DNA from: Gaiellasilicea sp963705515
GTDB lineage: Bacteria > Actinomycetota > Thermoleophilia > Gaiellales > Gaiellaceae
Assembly (NCBI GenBank): GCA_963705515.1
Contig: CAVPJV010000001.1
Location: 124,001 to 188,000, forward strand
Reading direction: 5' to 3'
Length of the DNA: 64,000 bases
Below the pieces are notes generated by a model. The model was not told the DNA's origin and did not search any database. It saw nothing but the letters and a program-made list of their open reading frames with translations. Each line of letters opens with the position of its first letter. The stretch's first letter is position 1. This document shows, piece after piece, positions 42,222-50,072 of this stretch. Position numbers and translations under genes: made by a program.

Positions 42222-44066
42222 TCAGCCGCCGGCGGTCGCCAGCGCCTTCGCCTTCTTGCTCTGGCTCGACTGCCGCTTCGACCCGTCGAGCTCGACCTTG
42301 CGCAGGCGGACGCTCTCCGGCGTCACCTCGACGCACTCGTCCTCGCGGATGAACTCGAGCGCCTGCTCGAGCGACAGCGGCCGCGGCGGGATCAGGCGGA
42401 CGAGCTCGTCGGCGGTCGACGAGCGCATGTTCGTCAGCTTCTTCTCCTTGGTCGCGTTGACGTCGAGATCCTCGGCGCGCGCGTTCTCGCCGACGATCAT
42501 TCCCTCGTAGACCTCGGTCGTCGGCCCGACGAAGAGCGAGCCGCGCTCCTGCAGGTTCTGAAGCGCGAACGAGGTGGCGGGGCCGCGGCGGTCGGCGACG
42601 AGCGAGCCGGTCGGGCGCGTGCGCAGCTCCCCGTGCCAGGGCTCGTAGCGGTCGAAGACGTGGTGGAGGATGCCGGTGCCGCGCGTCTCGGTCAGGAACT
42701 CGGTCCGGAAGCCGATCAGCGCGCGTGCCGGCACGAGGTACTCGAGCCGGACCCAGCCGGTGCCGTGGTTGACCATCTGCTCCAGCCGCCCCTTGCGCAG
42801 TGCGAGCAGCTGCGTCAGGACGCCGACGTAGTCCTCGGGTGCGTCGATCGCGAGCCGCTCGACCGGCTCGTGCAGCTTGCCGTCGACGAGCTGCGTCACC
42901 ACCTGCGGCTTGCCGACCGTCAGCTCGAACCCCTCGCGGCGCATCAGCTCGACGAGCACCGCCAGCTGGAGCTCGCCGCGGCCCTGCACCTCCCACGTGT
43001 CCGGGCGCTCGGTGGTGAGGACGCGGAGCGAGACGTTGCCGACGAGCTCCTGGTCGAGCCTGCCCTTGAGCATGCTCGCGGTCAGCTTGTCGCCCTCGCG
43101 GCCCGAGAGCGGCGAGGTGTTGATCCCGATCGTCATCGAGAGGCTCGGCTCGTCGACCTGCGTGACGGGCAGCGGACGCGGATCGTCGGGGTCGGCGAGC
43201 GTCTCGCCGATCGTCACCTCGGGCAGGCCGGCGACGGCGACGATCTCGCCCGGCCCGGCCTCGTCGGCCTCGACCCGGTCGAGCGCCTCCGTCACGTACA
43301 GCTCGGTCACCTTGGCGCGCTCGATCCGGCCGTCGGCGCGGCACCAGGCGACCTGCTGGCCCTTGCGGATCGTCCCGTGCTGGACGCGCGCGAGCGCGAG
43401 CCGGCCGACGTAGGGCGAGGCGTCGAGGTTCGTGACGAGCGCCTGCAGCGGGTGCTCCGGGTCGTGCTCCGGCGCGGGGATCGTCTCGAGCAGGAGCTCG
43501 AAGAGCGGCTGCAGGTCGTCGGCGAGAGCGTCCGGCTCGAGGCCGGCGCGGCCCTCGCGGGCGTTGCTGTAGACGATCGGGAACTCGATCTGGCTCTCGT
43601 CGGCGTCGAGGTCGAGGAAGAGCTCGTAGACCTCGTTCACGACCTCCTCGATCCGCGCGTCCGGCCGGTCGACCTTGTTGACGACGAGGATCACCGGCAG
43701 CTTCGCCTCGAGCGCCTTGCGCAGGACGAAGCGCGTCTGCGGCAGCGGCCCCTCGCTCGCGTCGACGAGCAGGAGCACGCCGTCGACCATCGTCAGACCG
43801 CGCTCGACCTCACCGCCGAAGTCGGCATGGCCGGGCGTGTCGACGATGTTGATCTTCGTCTCGCCGTAGCGGAAGGCCGTGTTCTTGGCGAGGATCGTGA
43901 TGCCCTTCTCGCGCTCGAGGTCCATCGAGTCGAGCACGCGCTCGTTGACGTCCTGGTTGGCGCGGAAGGCGCCGGACTGCCAGAGCATCGCGTCGACGAG
44001 CGTCGTCTTGCCGTGGTCGACGTGCGCGACGATCGCGACGTTGCGGAGATCAGAGCGGCTGGCCAC
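42222..44066 (-). CDS. typA: Ribosome-associated GTPase TypA/BipA
   Basis: The 614-residue translational GTPase acts on the ribosome, notably in large-subunit assembly and stress adaptation. The G domain has G1 AHVDHGKTTLVDAML, switch REKGITILAKNT, G3 DTPGHADFGGEVER and G4 NKVDRPDAR. Domain 2, the domain III/V EF-G-like modules (GRGELQLAVLVELMRREGFE) and the BipA-specific C-terminal domain (FVGPTTEVYEGMIVGENAR) are all present; length is normal. The GTG start at 44066 has TACCCT six bases upstream and no ribosome site. Confidence 0.97.
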   Translation of the reverse strand: MASRSDLRNVAIVAHVDHGKTTLVDAMLWQSGAFRANQDVNERVLDSMDLEREKGITILAKNTAFRYGETKINIVDTPGHADFGGEVERGLTMVDGVLLLVDASEGPLPQTRFVLRKALEAKLPVILVVNKVDRPDARIEEVVNEVYELFLDLDADESQIEFPIVYSNAREGRAGLEPDALADDLQPLFELLLETIPAPEHDPEHPLQALVTNLDASPYVGRLALARVQHGTIRKGQQVAWCRADGRIERAKVTELYVTEALDRVEADEAGPGEIVAVAGLPEVTIGETLADPDDPRPLPVTQVDEPSLSMTIGINTSPLSGREGDKLTASMLKGRLDQELVGNVSLRVLTTERPDTWEVQGRGELQLAVLVELMRREGFELTVGKPQVVTQLVDGKLHEPVERLAIDAPEDYVGVLTQLLALRKGRLEQMVNHGTGWVRLEYLVPARALIGFRTEFLTETRGTGILHHVFDRYEPWHGELRTRPTGSLVADRRGPATSFALQNLQERGSLFVGPTTEVYEGMIVGENARAEDLDVNATKEKKLTNMRSSTADELVRLIPPRPLSLEQALEFIREDECVEVTPESVRLRKVELDGSKRQSSQSKKAKALATAGG

Positions 44067-44072
44067 CGCTCC

Positions 44073-44078
44073 AGGGTA
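44073..44078 (-). promoter_or_regulatory. -10 element TACCCT, leaderless start of typA
   Basis: Read on the minus strand, TACCCT is followed by six bases and then the GTG of typA. Confidence 0.45.
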
Positions 44079-44102
44079 CTCACTACCCTGCGCCGAACGT
44101 CC

Positions 44103-44852
44103 CTAGCGTTCGCGGGGCTCCCAGCCGAAGCGGGCGTGGGCGACGAGGTAGCCGCCGGCGCCCCAGGCCGCCATGACGCCGATCGCGCCGAGGTGATCCC
44201 AGATCGGGTTGCCGTCGACGTACGTCGCGAGCACGAGCTCGATCAGGTACTTGAGCGGCAGGACGTCGGCGACGAGCTCGAGCGCGGGGGGCAGGTTGTC
44301 GGTCGTGCCGAACGCGCCGGAGAGAAACGACATCGGCAGCACGATCACGTTGACGACTGCGGCCACCGCGTCGGCCGAGCGGATCAGCGCGGCGGCCGCA
44401 AGGCCGAGGCCCGCGAAGCAGGCGGCCCCGATCACGAGTACGAGGATGAACGAGAGCGCCCGCTTGGGCAGGTCGGCGTCGAAGAGGAGCACACCGAGCG
44501 CGATCACCGTCAGCGACTGGAGCACGACGATCAGCAGGTTCGAGGCCAGGACGCCGACGAGGTAGACGCTGCCGGGCAGCGGCGTCGAGCGCAGCCGCTT
44601 CAGCAGCCCCGACTCGCGTCTGATCACCAGCGTGATCGCGAGCCCGCCGAGCGCCGTGTTCGCGACGGCGTAGCCGATCAGGCCGGCAACGAGATAGCTC
44701 GAGATCCGCCGGCCGTCCTCGATCCCGTCGCCGAAGACCGAGGCCAGCAGGACGAAGAGCAGCGGCGGAAACAGGAAGACGAAGATCACGGCCTCGCGGC
44801 TGCGCCACATCGTCAGCTGCTCGGCCCGCAGCTGGTGCCAGAAGAGGGTCAC
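44103..44852 (-). CDS. ABC-2 type exporter permease
   Basis: The 249-residue membrane subunit has six hydrophobic segments and the ABC-2 pattern: VTLFWHQLRAEQLTMWRSRE before helix 1, LVIRRESGLLKRLRSTPLPG in the cytoplasmic loop, and LPMSFLSGAFGTTDNLPPAL before the last helices. GTG 44852 overlaps the ATPase stop by four bases (GTGA), so ATPase and permease are stoichiometrically coupled. It probably exports a small hydrophobic compound such as a drug or lipid. The substrate is not inferable from sequence. Confidence 0.93.
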   Translation of the reverse strand: MTLFWHQLRAEQLTMWRSREAVIFVFLFPPLLFVLLASVFGDGIEDGRRISSYLVAGLIGYAVANTALGGLAITLVIRRESGLLKRLRSTPLPGSVYLVGVLASNLLIVVLQSLTVIALGVLLFDADLPKRALSFILVLVIGAACFAGLGLAAAALIRSADAVAAVVNVIVLPMSFLSGAFGTTDNLPPALELVADVLPLKYLIELVLATYVDGNPIWDHLGAIGVMAAWGAGGYLVAHARFGWEPRER

Positions 44853-45694
44853 TCGTCCTCCTCGGCGACCAGGTCGAGGTAGACGTCCTCGAGCGTCGCG
44901 CGGCGGAGCTCGAGGTCCTCGAGCTCGAATCCCTCGGCCAGCGCGCGTCCGGTCAGCTCGTGCAGAGCGCGCGTCGGCTCGTCCGTCTCGAGCACGACCT
45001 GCTCGCCGAGCCGCCGATAGCGGATCTGCACGCCCGCGCTCGCGGTCAGCTCGGACGGCTTGCCGATCCGGACGATCTCGCCGTCGCGGAGCACCGCGAC
45101 GCGGTCGGCCAGCTGCTGCGCCTCGTCGAGGTAGTGCGTCGTCAGCAGGATCGTCTTGCCCAGCTCGCGGAGCGAGCGGACGAGCGCCCAGGCGTTCCGG
45201 CGCGCCGCCGGGTCGAAGCCGGTCGTCGGCTCGTCGAGGAAGACCAGCTCGGGGTCGCCGACGAGCGCGACGCCGAGGTCGAGGCGCCGCTTCTGCCCGC
45301 CCGAGAGCGTCTTCACCTGCGCGTCGCGCTTCTCGGCCAGCCCGACGAGGCCGATCACCTCGTCGACGTCGCGGGGGTGCCGGTAGTAGCCGGCGAAGAT
45401 CCGGTGCACCTCGCGCACGGTCAAGACGGGCCACAGCTCGGACTGCTGCAGGACGACGCCGATCCGCTCCCGGAAAGCCCGCTCGCTGCGGCCGGGATCG
45501 AAGCCGAGCACGGACACGTCGCCGCCGTCGCGCTGCCGGTAGCCCTCCAGGATCTCGACCGTCGTCGTCTTCCCGGCGCCGTTCGGGCCGAGCAGGCCGA
45601 AGACCTCGCCGGCGGCGACCTCGAAGTCGATCCCGCGCACCGCCTCGACGCCGTCGTACGACTTGCGCAGACCGGCGACGGAGATCGCGCTCAC
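44849..45694 (-). CDS. ABC exporter ATP-binding protein
   Basis: The 281-residue ATPase has Walker A GPNGAGKTTTVEIL, the Q-loop VVLQQSELWPVLTVRE, signature LSGGQKRRLDLGVAL and Walker B LVFLDEPTTGFDP, then TTHYLDEAQQLADRV. It is of the CcmA/DrrA kind. The C-terminal 80 residues (RYRRLGEQVVLETDEPTRAL to the ATLEDVYLDLVAEEDE end) match the accessory domain of daunorubicin-type exporters. Its GTG start overlaps the sixA stop by four bases and its stop overlaps the permease start, making a three-gene translationally coupled run. Confidence 0.94.
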   Translation of the reverse strand: MSAISVAGLRKSYDGVEAVRGIDFEVAAGEVFGLLGPNGAGKTTTVEILEGYRQRDGGDVSVLGFDPGRSERAFRERIGVVLQQSELWPVLTVREVHRIFAGYYRHPRDVDEVIGLVGLAEKRDAQVKTLSGGQKRRLDLGVALVGDPELVFLDEPTTGFDPAARRNAWALVRSLRELGKTILLTTHYLDEAQQLADRVAVLRDGEIVRIGKPSELTASAGVQIRYRRLGEQVVLETDEPTRALHELTGRALAEGFELEDLELRRATLEDVYLDLVAEEDE

Positions 45695-46077
45695 GCCAGT
45701 TCGATCGCGGCGAAGCCGGCAGGTGCGAAGTCGCGCTCGCCGGCGCCGAGTGCGGCAGCGATCTCGGAGCAGTCCGGCTGGTGGCCGACGGCGACGACCG
45801 TCTCGCCTGCGCCGTCGACGGCGGCCGCCAGATCGTCTGCGTCGGCGCCGGGTGCGAGCCGCTCGTCGACGCGGAGCTCGGCCCCGGCCGCCTTCGCGAT
45901 CGCGGCGGCGGTCTCGCGGGCACGGAGGAGCGGGCTCGCGAGGACGAGATCGGGCTGCTCCCCGGCCAGGCGCTCGCCCAGAACTCGGGCCTCGTCGCGC
46001 CCACGGGCGCTCAGCGGGCGCAACTCGTCCGGGTCGCCGGGATCGGAGTGGGCGTGGCGGACGAGGATCAGGCGCAT
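45691..46077 (-). CDS. sixA: SixA-type phosphohistidine phosphatase
   Basis: The 128-residue member of the histidine phosphatase superfamily removes phosphate from protein phosphohistidines. The catalytic RH motif is at the start (MRLILVRHAHSDPG). LRPLSARGRDEARVLGERLA and LVLASPLLRARETAAAIA are the family blocks, and the second histidine is in VAVGHQPDCSE. The size is normal for a SixA single-domain protein. It heads the sixA-ABC exporter run and diverges from the PhzF-like gene across only 27 bases. Confidence 0.9.
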   Translation of the reverse strand: MRLILVRHAHSDPGDPDELRPLSARGRDEARVLGERLAGEQPDLVLASPLLRARETAAAIAKAAGAELRVDERLAPGADADDLAAAVDGAGETVVAVGHQPDCSEIAAALGAGERDFAPAGFAAIELA

Positions 46078-46091
46078 ACGATCCCGGAGGA

Positions 46092-46097
46092 TAGATT
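46092..46097 (+). promoter_or_regulatory. -10 element TAGATT, leaderless start of PhzF-like gene
   Basis: The hexamer fits TAnnnT and ends seven bases before ATG 46105. It lies in the 27-base divergent gap with sixA. Confidence 0.45.
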
Positions 46098-46104
46098 CCG
46101 GGCG

Positions 46105-46953
46105 ATGCGCTCGTTCCGCTACGTCCTCGCCGACGTCTTCACCGACACGCCGCTCGCCGGCAACCAGCTCGCCGTCTTCACCGACGCGCGCGACCTCGAC
46201 GAGCTGACGATGCAGGCGCTGGCGCTCGAGCTCGGCCTCTCCGAGACCGTCTTCGTACTGCCGCCGCGGGAGGGCGGGACCGTGCGGATCCGGATCTTCA
46301 CCCCGCAGAACGAGCTGCTGTTCGCCGGCCACCCGTGCCTCGGCACGGCGTTCGTGCTCGGCGCACCGCTGCAGCTGGGGACGATCGCGCTCGAGACGGG
46401 CAACGGCATCGTCCCGGTCGAGCTCGAGCGGGACGAGAGCGGACGGATCGTCTTCGGCCGGATGACGCAGCCGGTCCCGACCGTCGCCCCGTATGAGCGC
46501 GCAGACGATCTGCTCGCGGCGCTCGGTGTCGATTCCTCGCTGCTGCCGGTCGAGGTCTACGACAACGGCGTCCGGCACGCCTACGTCGTGCTGCCGTCGA
46601 AGGAGGAGGTAGCAGCGCTGCGCCCCGACGTCAACGCGCTGCTGGAGCTCGACCTCGTCGGCGCGCTCGCCGCGGCAGGCGACGGCACCGACTGGAAGAT
46701 GCGCATGTTCTCGCCGCTCGACGGGGTCGGCGAGGACGCGGCCACCGGCTCGGCCGCGGGGCCGCTCGCGTGCCACCTCGGGCGCCACGGCGTCGTGACC
46801 TGGGGTGAGGAGATCCAGATCGAGCAGGGGACGGAGATCGGCCGGCCCTCGACGCTCTACGCGCGGGCGAGCGGCTCCGGCGACACGATCGAGAAGGTCG
46901 AGGTGGGGGGCGCCGCGGTCACGGTCGCGCGCGGCGAGTTCAAGGTGCCCTGA
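46105..46953 (+). CDS. PhzF family isomerase/epimerase-like protein
   Basis: The 282-residue cytosolic protein has the two-lobed diaminopimelate-epimerase-like fold of the PhzF family. Hallmarks are VLADVFTDTPLAGNQLAVFT at the start, the catalytic glutamate in LGLSETVFVLPP, RIRIFTPQNELLFAGHPCLG and the second-lobe FSPLDGVGEDAATGSAAGPL. PhzF proper acts in phenazine synthesis, but most family members have unknown substrates, and no phenazine genes are nearby. The gene is convergent with the DUF4260 gene, with six bases between the two stops. Confidence 0.9.
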   Translation: MRSFRYVLADVFTDTPLAGNQLAVFTDARDLDELTMQALALELGLSETVFVLPPREGGTVRIRIFTPQNELLFAGHPCLGTAFVLGAPLQLGTIALETGNGIVPVELERDESGRIVFGRMTQPVPTVAPYERADDLLAALGVDSSLLPVEVYDNGVRHAYVVLPSKEEVAALRPDVNALLELDLVGALAAAGDGTDWKMRMFSPLDGVGEDAATGSAAGPLACHLGRHGVVTWGEEIQIEQGTEIGRPSTLYARASGSGDTIEKVEVGGAAVTVARGEFKVP

Positions 46954-46959
46954 GCCTCG

Positions 46960-47319
46960 TCAGACCCGCTGCAGGTGCGTGTCCTTGAAGTCGCTCGGGT
47001 ACTTGAGCCCGTAGCCCACCGCGCGGTCGACGCCGATGTGCGTGAGCCAGATCAGCGCCAGCTTCAACGCCGTGTCGGAGTCCCAGATCACACCGGCCGC
47101 CGCCAAGAGCACCGGCGCGACGTAGGTGTGGACGAGGTCGTAGGTGACCGCGCCGACGCGGGGGCCGGCGAGGTAGCCGAGCATTGACAGGTCGGGCGCC
47201 AGCACGAGCACGACGAGCAGCCACCACGCGTAGCCCTCGTGGAAGTACAGCGTCACGGCGGCCGCCGCGACCGCGATCCCTTCCGCACGGAGGAGGACTC
47301 CCGGCAGCCTGTCGGTCAT
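46960..47319 (-). CDS. DUF4260 membrane protein
   Basis: The 119-residue protein has three or four hydrophobic segments and the DUF4260 wording: LRAEGIAVAAAAVTLYFHEG, LLVVLVLAPDLSMLGYLAGP, GAVTYDLVHTYVAPVLLAA and ALIWLTHIGVDRAVGYGLKY. The polar residues His, Asp and Tyr within membrane segments are strongly kept in the family, but its function is unknown. It is the last gene of the riboswitch-headed operon (cytX, kinase, BNR-like, DUF4260), and its start overlaps the preceding stop by four bases. Confidence 0.88.
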   Translation of the reverse strand: MTDRLPGVLLRAEGIAVAAAAVTLYFHEGYAWWLLVVLVLAPDLSMLGYLAGPRVGAVTYDLVHTYVAPVLLAAAGVIWDSDTALKLALIWLTHIGVDRAVGYGLKYPSDFKDTHLQRV

Positions 47320-47717
47320 GGCGCGAGCCTAGCCTCCCAGGACACGGCCTCCACGTCGGGGAACTCCGGCGCCAGCGAGCGCCAGAAGCGGCCGCCGTCT
47401 GTCGAGAGGTGGAGTCGGTTGCGCGCGGCGAAGAGGATCCGGTCCGGGTCGAGCGGGTCGACGGCGACGTCGAATCCGGGCGGAAGGCCGCCGCCCGCCT
47501 CGCTCCAGGTGAGGCCCGCGTCGTAGGAGACGACGAGCGGCGGCCGGCGGTCGACGACGGCGACGACGGTCGCGCCCGCGGCCGAGGCGGCTACGACCCG
47601 CGGCAGCTCGAGCTCGACCTGCTCGTGGTCGACGGCCTCGTCCGACTCGCCGAAGACGGCTTCGGTCTCCACGTCGACGCGGAAGACGCCGTCGACCGTC
47701 CGAACGAGGGCGATCAC
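47316..47717 (-). CDS. BNR/sialidase-repeat-like small protein
   Basis: The 133-residue protein contains two or three short beta-propeller-like repeats: VVSYDAGLTWSEAGGGLPPG followed by DVAVDPLDPDRILFAARNRL and LHLSTDGGRFWRSLAPEFPD. Such repeats resemble the BNR/Asp-box blades of sialidases and the photosystem II stability factor, but a full propeller needs six or more, so this is a fragment-like or oligomerising protein. There is no signal peptide. GTG 47717 overlaps the kinase stop by four bases. Its role in the operon is unknown. Confidence 0.65.
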   Translation of the reverse strand: MIALVRTVDGVFRVDVETEAVFGESDEAVDHEQVELELPRVVAASAAGATVVAVVDRRPPLVVSYDAGLTWSEAGGGLPPGFDVAVDPLDPDRILFAARNRLHLSTDGGRFWRSLAPEFPDVEAVSWEARLAP

Positions 47718-48511
47718 GCGGCCGGCGCCGCGGTCAGCTCGAGCACGCGTGCGGCCGTCGTCGCCGCGTGGCGCGCAGCCGAGACGGGGCGGTGACCGGC
47801 CGCACGCGCCCAGGCGTAGGCGGCGAGGAAGGCATCGCCGGCGCCCGTCGGGTCGTCGGTGTCGATGCGCCGTACGGGGATCCGCTCGCGGACGCCGCGG
47901 CTGATCAGCAGCGCCCCGGTCGAGCCGTGCGTCAGCAGCAGCTCGGGGACGCCGAGCTTGGTGACCTGCTCCTCGCCGCCGAGCGCCGCGACCTCCTCCT
48001 CGTTCAGCTTCAGCGCCGTCAGATGCCGGAGCACGGCAGGGTCGAAGTCGGCATCGAGCACGAGCGGACCGGTCTCGGCACGTCGAACGAGCGCTTGCCC
48101 GTCGAGCGCGAGCCGGCGGTCGCGCGCGAGCACCGCGAGCACGTCCGGCGGGAAGTCGGCGCGCGTCAGGCCGCCGACCTGGACCCAGTCGGCCCGGCCG
48201 ACCGCGCGCGCGTCCTCCAGCGTCCAGGGCGAGCCCGGGTTGCCGATCGACATCTCCCGCTCCTCGCCGTGATAGCGGATCTCGAACGTCGTCGTGCTGG
48301 GCGCGGGCAGCCACGTCCACTGGACGCCGAGCGCGGCCAGCGGCGCGACGAGAGCGCGACGATCGGACTCGGCCGACCGCGCAACGATGCGCGAGGCGCC
48401 GCCGAGGAGCCGCAGCGCACGCGCCGCGTGATACGGGGCGCCGCCGACGCGTGGGCGGCCGCCGGCGATCGTGTCCAGAGCAATGTTCCCGATCACCGCG
48501 ACGCCGCGCAC
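47714..48511 (-). CDS. PfkB family kinase
   Basis: The 265-residue ribokinase-like enzyme phosphorylates a small alcohol or sugar. It has the N-terminal AVIGNIALDTIAGGRPRVGG with AYHAARALRLLGG, the KLNEEEVAALGGEEQV segment and the C-terminal PfkB motif DTDDPTGAGDAFLAAYAWA, whose Asp is the catalytic base. It is on the short side for the family. The gene follows cytX by ten bases in a thiamine-riboswitch operon, so a pyrimidine-precursor or related alcohol is a possible substrate. Primary sequence alone would otherwise suggest a generic sugar kinase. Confidence 0.85.
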   Translation of the reverse strand: MRGVAVIGNIALDTIAGGRPRVGGAPYHAARALRLLGGASRIVARSAESDRRALVAPLAALGVQWTWLPAPSTTTFEIRYHGEEREMSIGNPGSPWTLEDARAVGRADWVQVGGLTRADFPPDVLAVLARDRRLALDGQALVRRAETGPLVLDADFDPAVLRHLTALKLNEEEVAALGGEEQVTKLGVPELLLTHGSTGALLISRGVRERIPVRRIDTDDPTGAGDAFLAAYAWARAAGHRPVSAARHAATTAARVLELTAAPAA

Positions 48512-48521
48512 CGCGCGAACT

Positions 48522-49835
48522 CTAGAACCGGCGCCTCCCGAGCGTCGCCACGGCCAGCCCGAGCGCGACCGAGACGGCGAAGCTCGGCAGCGTTGCGCCG
48601 ACGTTCAGGCCGGCGCCGTCGCCGAGCGCGTCCGTCCACCAGGAAGGCCCGACGGGGTGCAGCCACTGGTAGAGCGCGAACCCGGCGATCCAGGCGGCGA
48701 GCATCCCCCAGCGGACCGTGGGGCCGGCGAAGACGTCCCGCTCGTCGTAGCGAGCGCCGGCCGCGAGCCAATCCGCGAGGAGGACGCCGAAGAGCGGCAC
48801 GAAGAAGGAGCCCAGCATCAGCAGGAAGCTCTCGTACGAGAGCAGGTCGATCGTCAGCGCGCCCACCGTCGCGACGAGGGAGACGACGGTCACGAGCGCG
48901 CGCTGCGACAGCTCCGGGGCGAGGTTCTGGATCGAGACGGCGGCGGAGTACGAGTTCGCGAACGCCTCGTCGGTCTCGTCGGCCGTCACGGCGATCAGCG
49001 CCAGCACCGCGCCGAGCCCGCCGGCGGCCACGGCGACCGGCAACGCTGCCGGGTCGGTGATGTCGCGCGAGAAGAAGAGGATCGCCCCGAGCACCCACAT
49101 CCACGTCCCCGCGAGGAAGTAGCCGCCGGCGGTGCCCCAGAAGGCGCTGCCGCGATCGCGGGCGAAGCGCGTGTAGTCGGCGGCGAGCGGGATCCAGGAG
49201 ACGGTGATCGCGACGACCAGGTCGACGCCGTCGAGCACCGAGAAGCCGCCCTCACCCTCGCGGTCCCAGAGCGAGCCGAACCCGGCCCCGTCGAGCGCCC
49301 ACCACGTCAGGTAGAGCAGCGACGCGAGCACGGCCCAGACGGCGAACTTGCGCACGACCTTGCGGACGAACCCGATCGGGCCGAGCAGCGCGAGCACGAG
49401 TGCGACACCCCCGAACACGATCGTCCAGAGCCACTGGGCTCGGAAGCCGAAGAGCTCGTCCGAGAGCGCAGCGACGGCGGTCGCGATGATCAGCAGCTCG
49501 AAGATCGCCCAGCCGATGCACTGCGCGGCGTTCAGGACGGTCGGGCCCCAGGAGCCGCGCTGTCCGAGCGGCGCCCGCATCAGCACCATCGCCGGGACGC
49601 GCGCGTCGGCGCCGATCAGCGCGGCGACGCCGAGCATGGCGTTGCCGACGAGCCCGCCGAGGACGATCGCGAGGAACGCCTCCGGCAGCGAGAGCGCCGG
49701 CACGAGGTACGTCCCCGCGACCAGCACGAGCAGGGAAACGCCGAGATTGCCCCAGAGGAGACCCTGGTCGACGAGGCCGAGCACGCGTAGCCGCGGCGGG
49801 ACCGGCTCGATCCCCCAGGCGGGCGCATCATCCAT
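48522..49835 (-). CDS. cytX: NCS1 family transporter, probable hydroxymethylpyrimidine transporter CytX
   Basis: The 437-residue permease has 12 predicted helices of the NCS1 (nucleobase:cation symporter) family. Helix 1 contains GLVDQGLLWGNLGVSLLVLV, followed by the substrate-site regions PAMVLMRAPLGQRGSWGPT, NAAQCIGWAIFELLIIATA and AITVSWIPLAADYTRFARDR. Upstream is a complete TPP riboswitch, which in bacteria marks the CytX branch that imports the thiamine pyrimidine precursor HMP. The ATG at 49835 lies behind GGGAGGAG, immediately 3' of the riboswitch P1 stem. The gene symbol rests on the riboswitch plus family, not on direct substrate evidence. Confidence 0.87.
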   Translation of the reverse strand: MDDAPAWGIEPVPPRLRVLGLVDQGLLWGNLGVSLLVLVAGTYLVPALSLPEAFLAIVLGGLVGNAMLGVAALIGADARVPAMVLMRAPLGQRGSWGPTVLNAAQCIGWAIFELLIIATAVAALSDELFGFRAQWLWTIVFGGVALVLALLGPIGFVRKVVRKFAVWAVLASLLYLTWWALDGAGFGSLWDREGEGGFSVLDGVDLVVAITVSWIPLAADYTRFARDRGSAFWGTAGGYFLAGTWMWVLGAILFFSRDITDPAALPVAVAAGGLGAVLALIAVTADETDEAFANSYSAAVSIQNLAPELSQRALVTVVSLVATVGALTIDLLSYESFLLMLGSFFVPLFGVLLADWLAAGARYDERDVFAGPTVRWGMLAAWIAGFALYQWLHPVGPSWWTDALGDGAGLNVGATLPSFAVSVALGLAVATLGRRRF

Positions 49836-49847
49836 CGGCTGTCGCTC

Positions 49848-49922
49848 CTCCCTTCGCCGGCATTACCCGGATCAGGTCAGCGGGTGTGTTCTCAGCCCTG
49901 TCGGTCGGGCACCCCGGTTCGC
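49848..49922 (-). promoter_or_regulatory. TPP (thi-box) riboswitch upstream of cytX
   Basis: Read on the minus strand, the conserved blocks appear in order: GGGGTGCCC, GGGCTGAGA, then CACCCGCTGACCTGATCCGG and GGTAATGCCGGCGAAGGGA. P1 is closed by CCGGGG-side and CGAAGGGA-side sequences and is followed at once by GGAGGAG and the start codon, so control of translation initiation by thiamine pyrophosphate is likely. Confidence 0.95.
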
Positions 49923-49930
49923 GGCCACTC

Positions 49931-49972
49931 TAAACAAACGATCCGGGGCGCCACGCGGGCGCCCCGGGATCG
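49931..49972 (-). terminator. Rho-independent terminator of acnA
   Basis: The stem GGGGCGCC/GGCGCCCC (49945-49952 with 49958-49965) extends through CC/GG and GAT/ATC pairs past one bulge. On the minus strand it is followed by CGTTTGTTTA, giving the U-rich tail rarely seen elsewhere in this window. Confidence 0.8.
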
Positions 49973-50072
49973 TCCCCCCTCCCCAGCCCGGGCGCCGAGA
50001 CCCCGCGAGACCCCTGCCGGCGCCAGGCGGCGGCCAGGATAGCCGCAATATCGATTGAAAAAAGTAAAGATT

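Noticed and set aside
40711..43344. An 877-codon frame extending the DUF4389 protein upstream across typA
   Set aside because: The added part is low-complexity Arg/Ala text in another frame of typA. ATG 42144 has a good ribosome site and matches the domain start.
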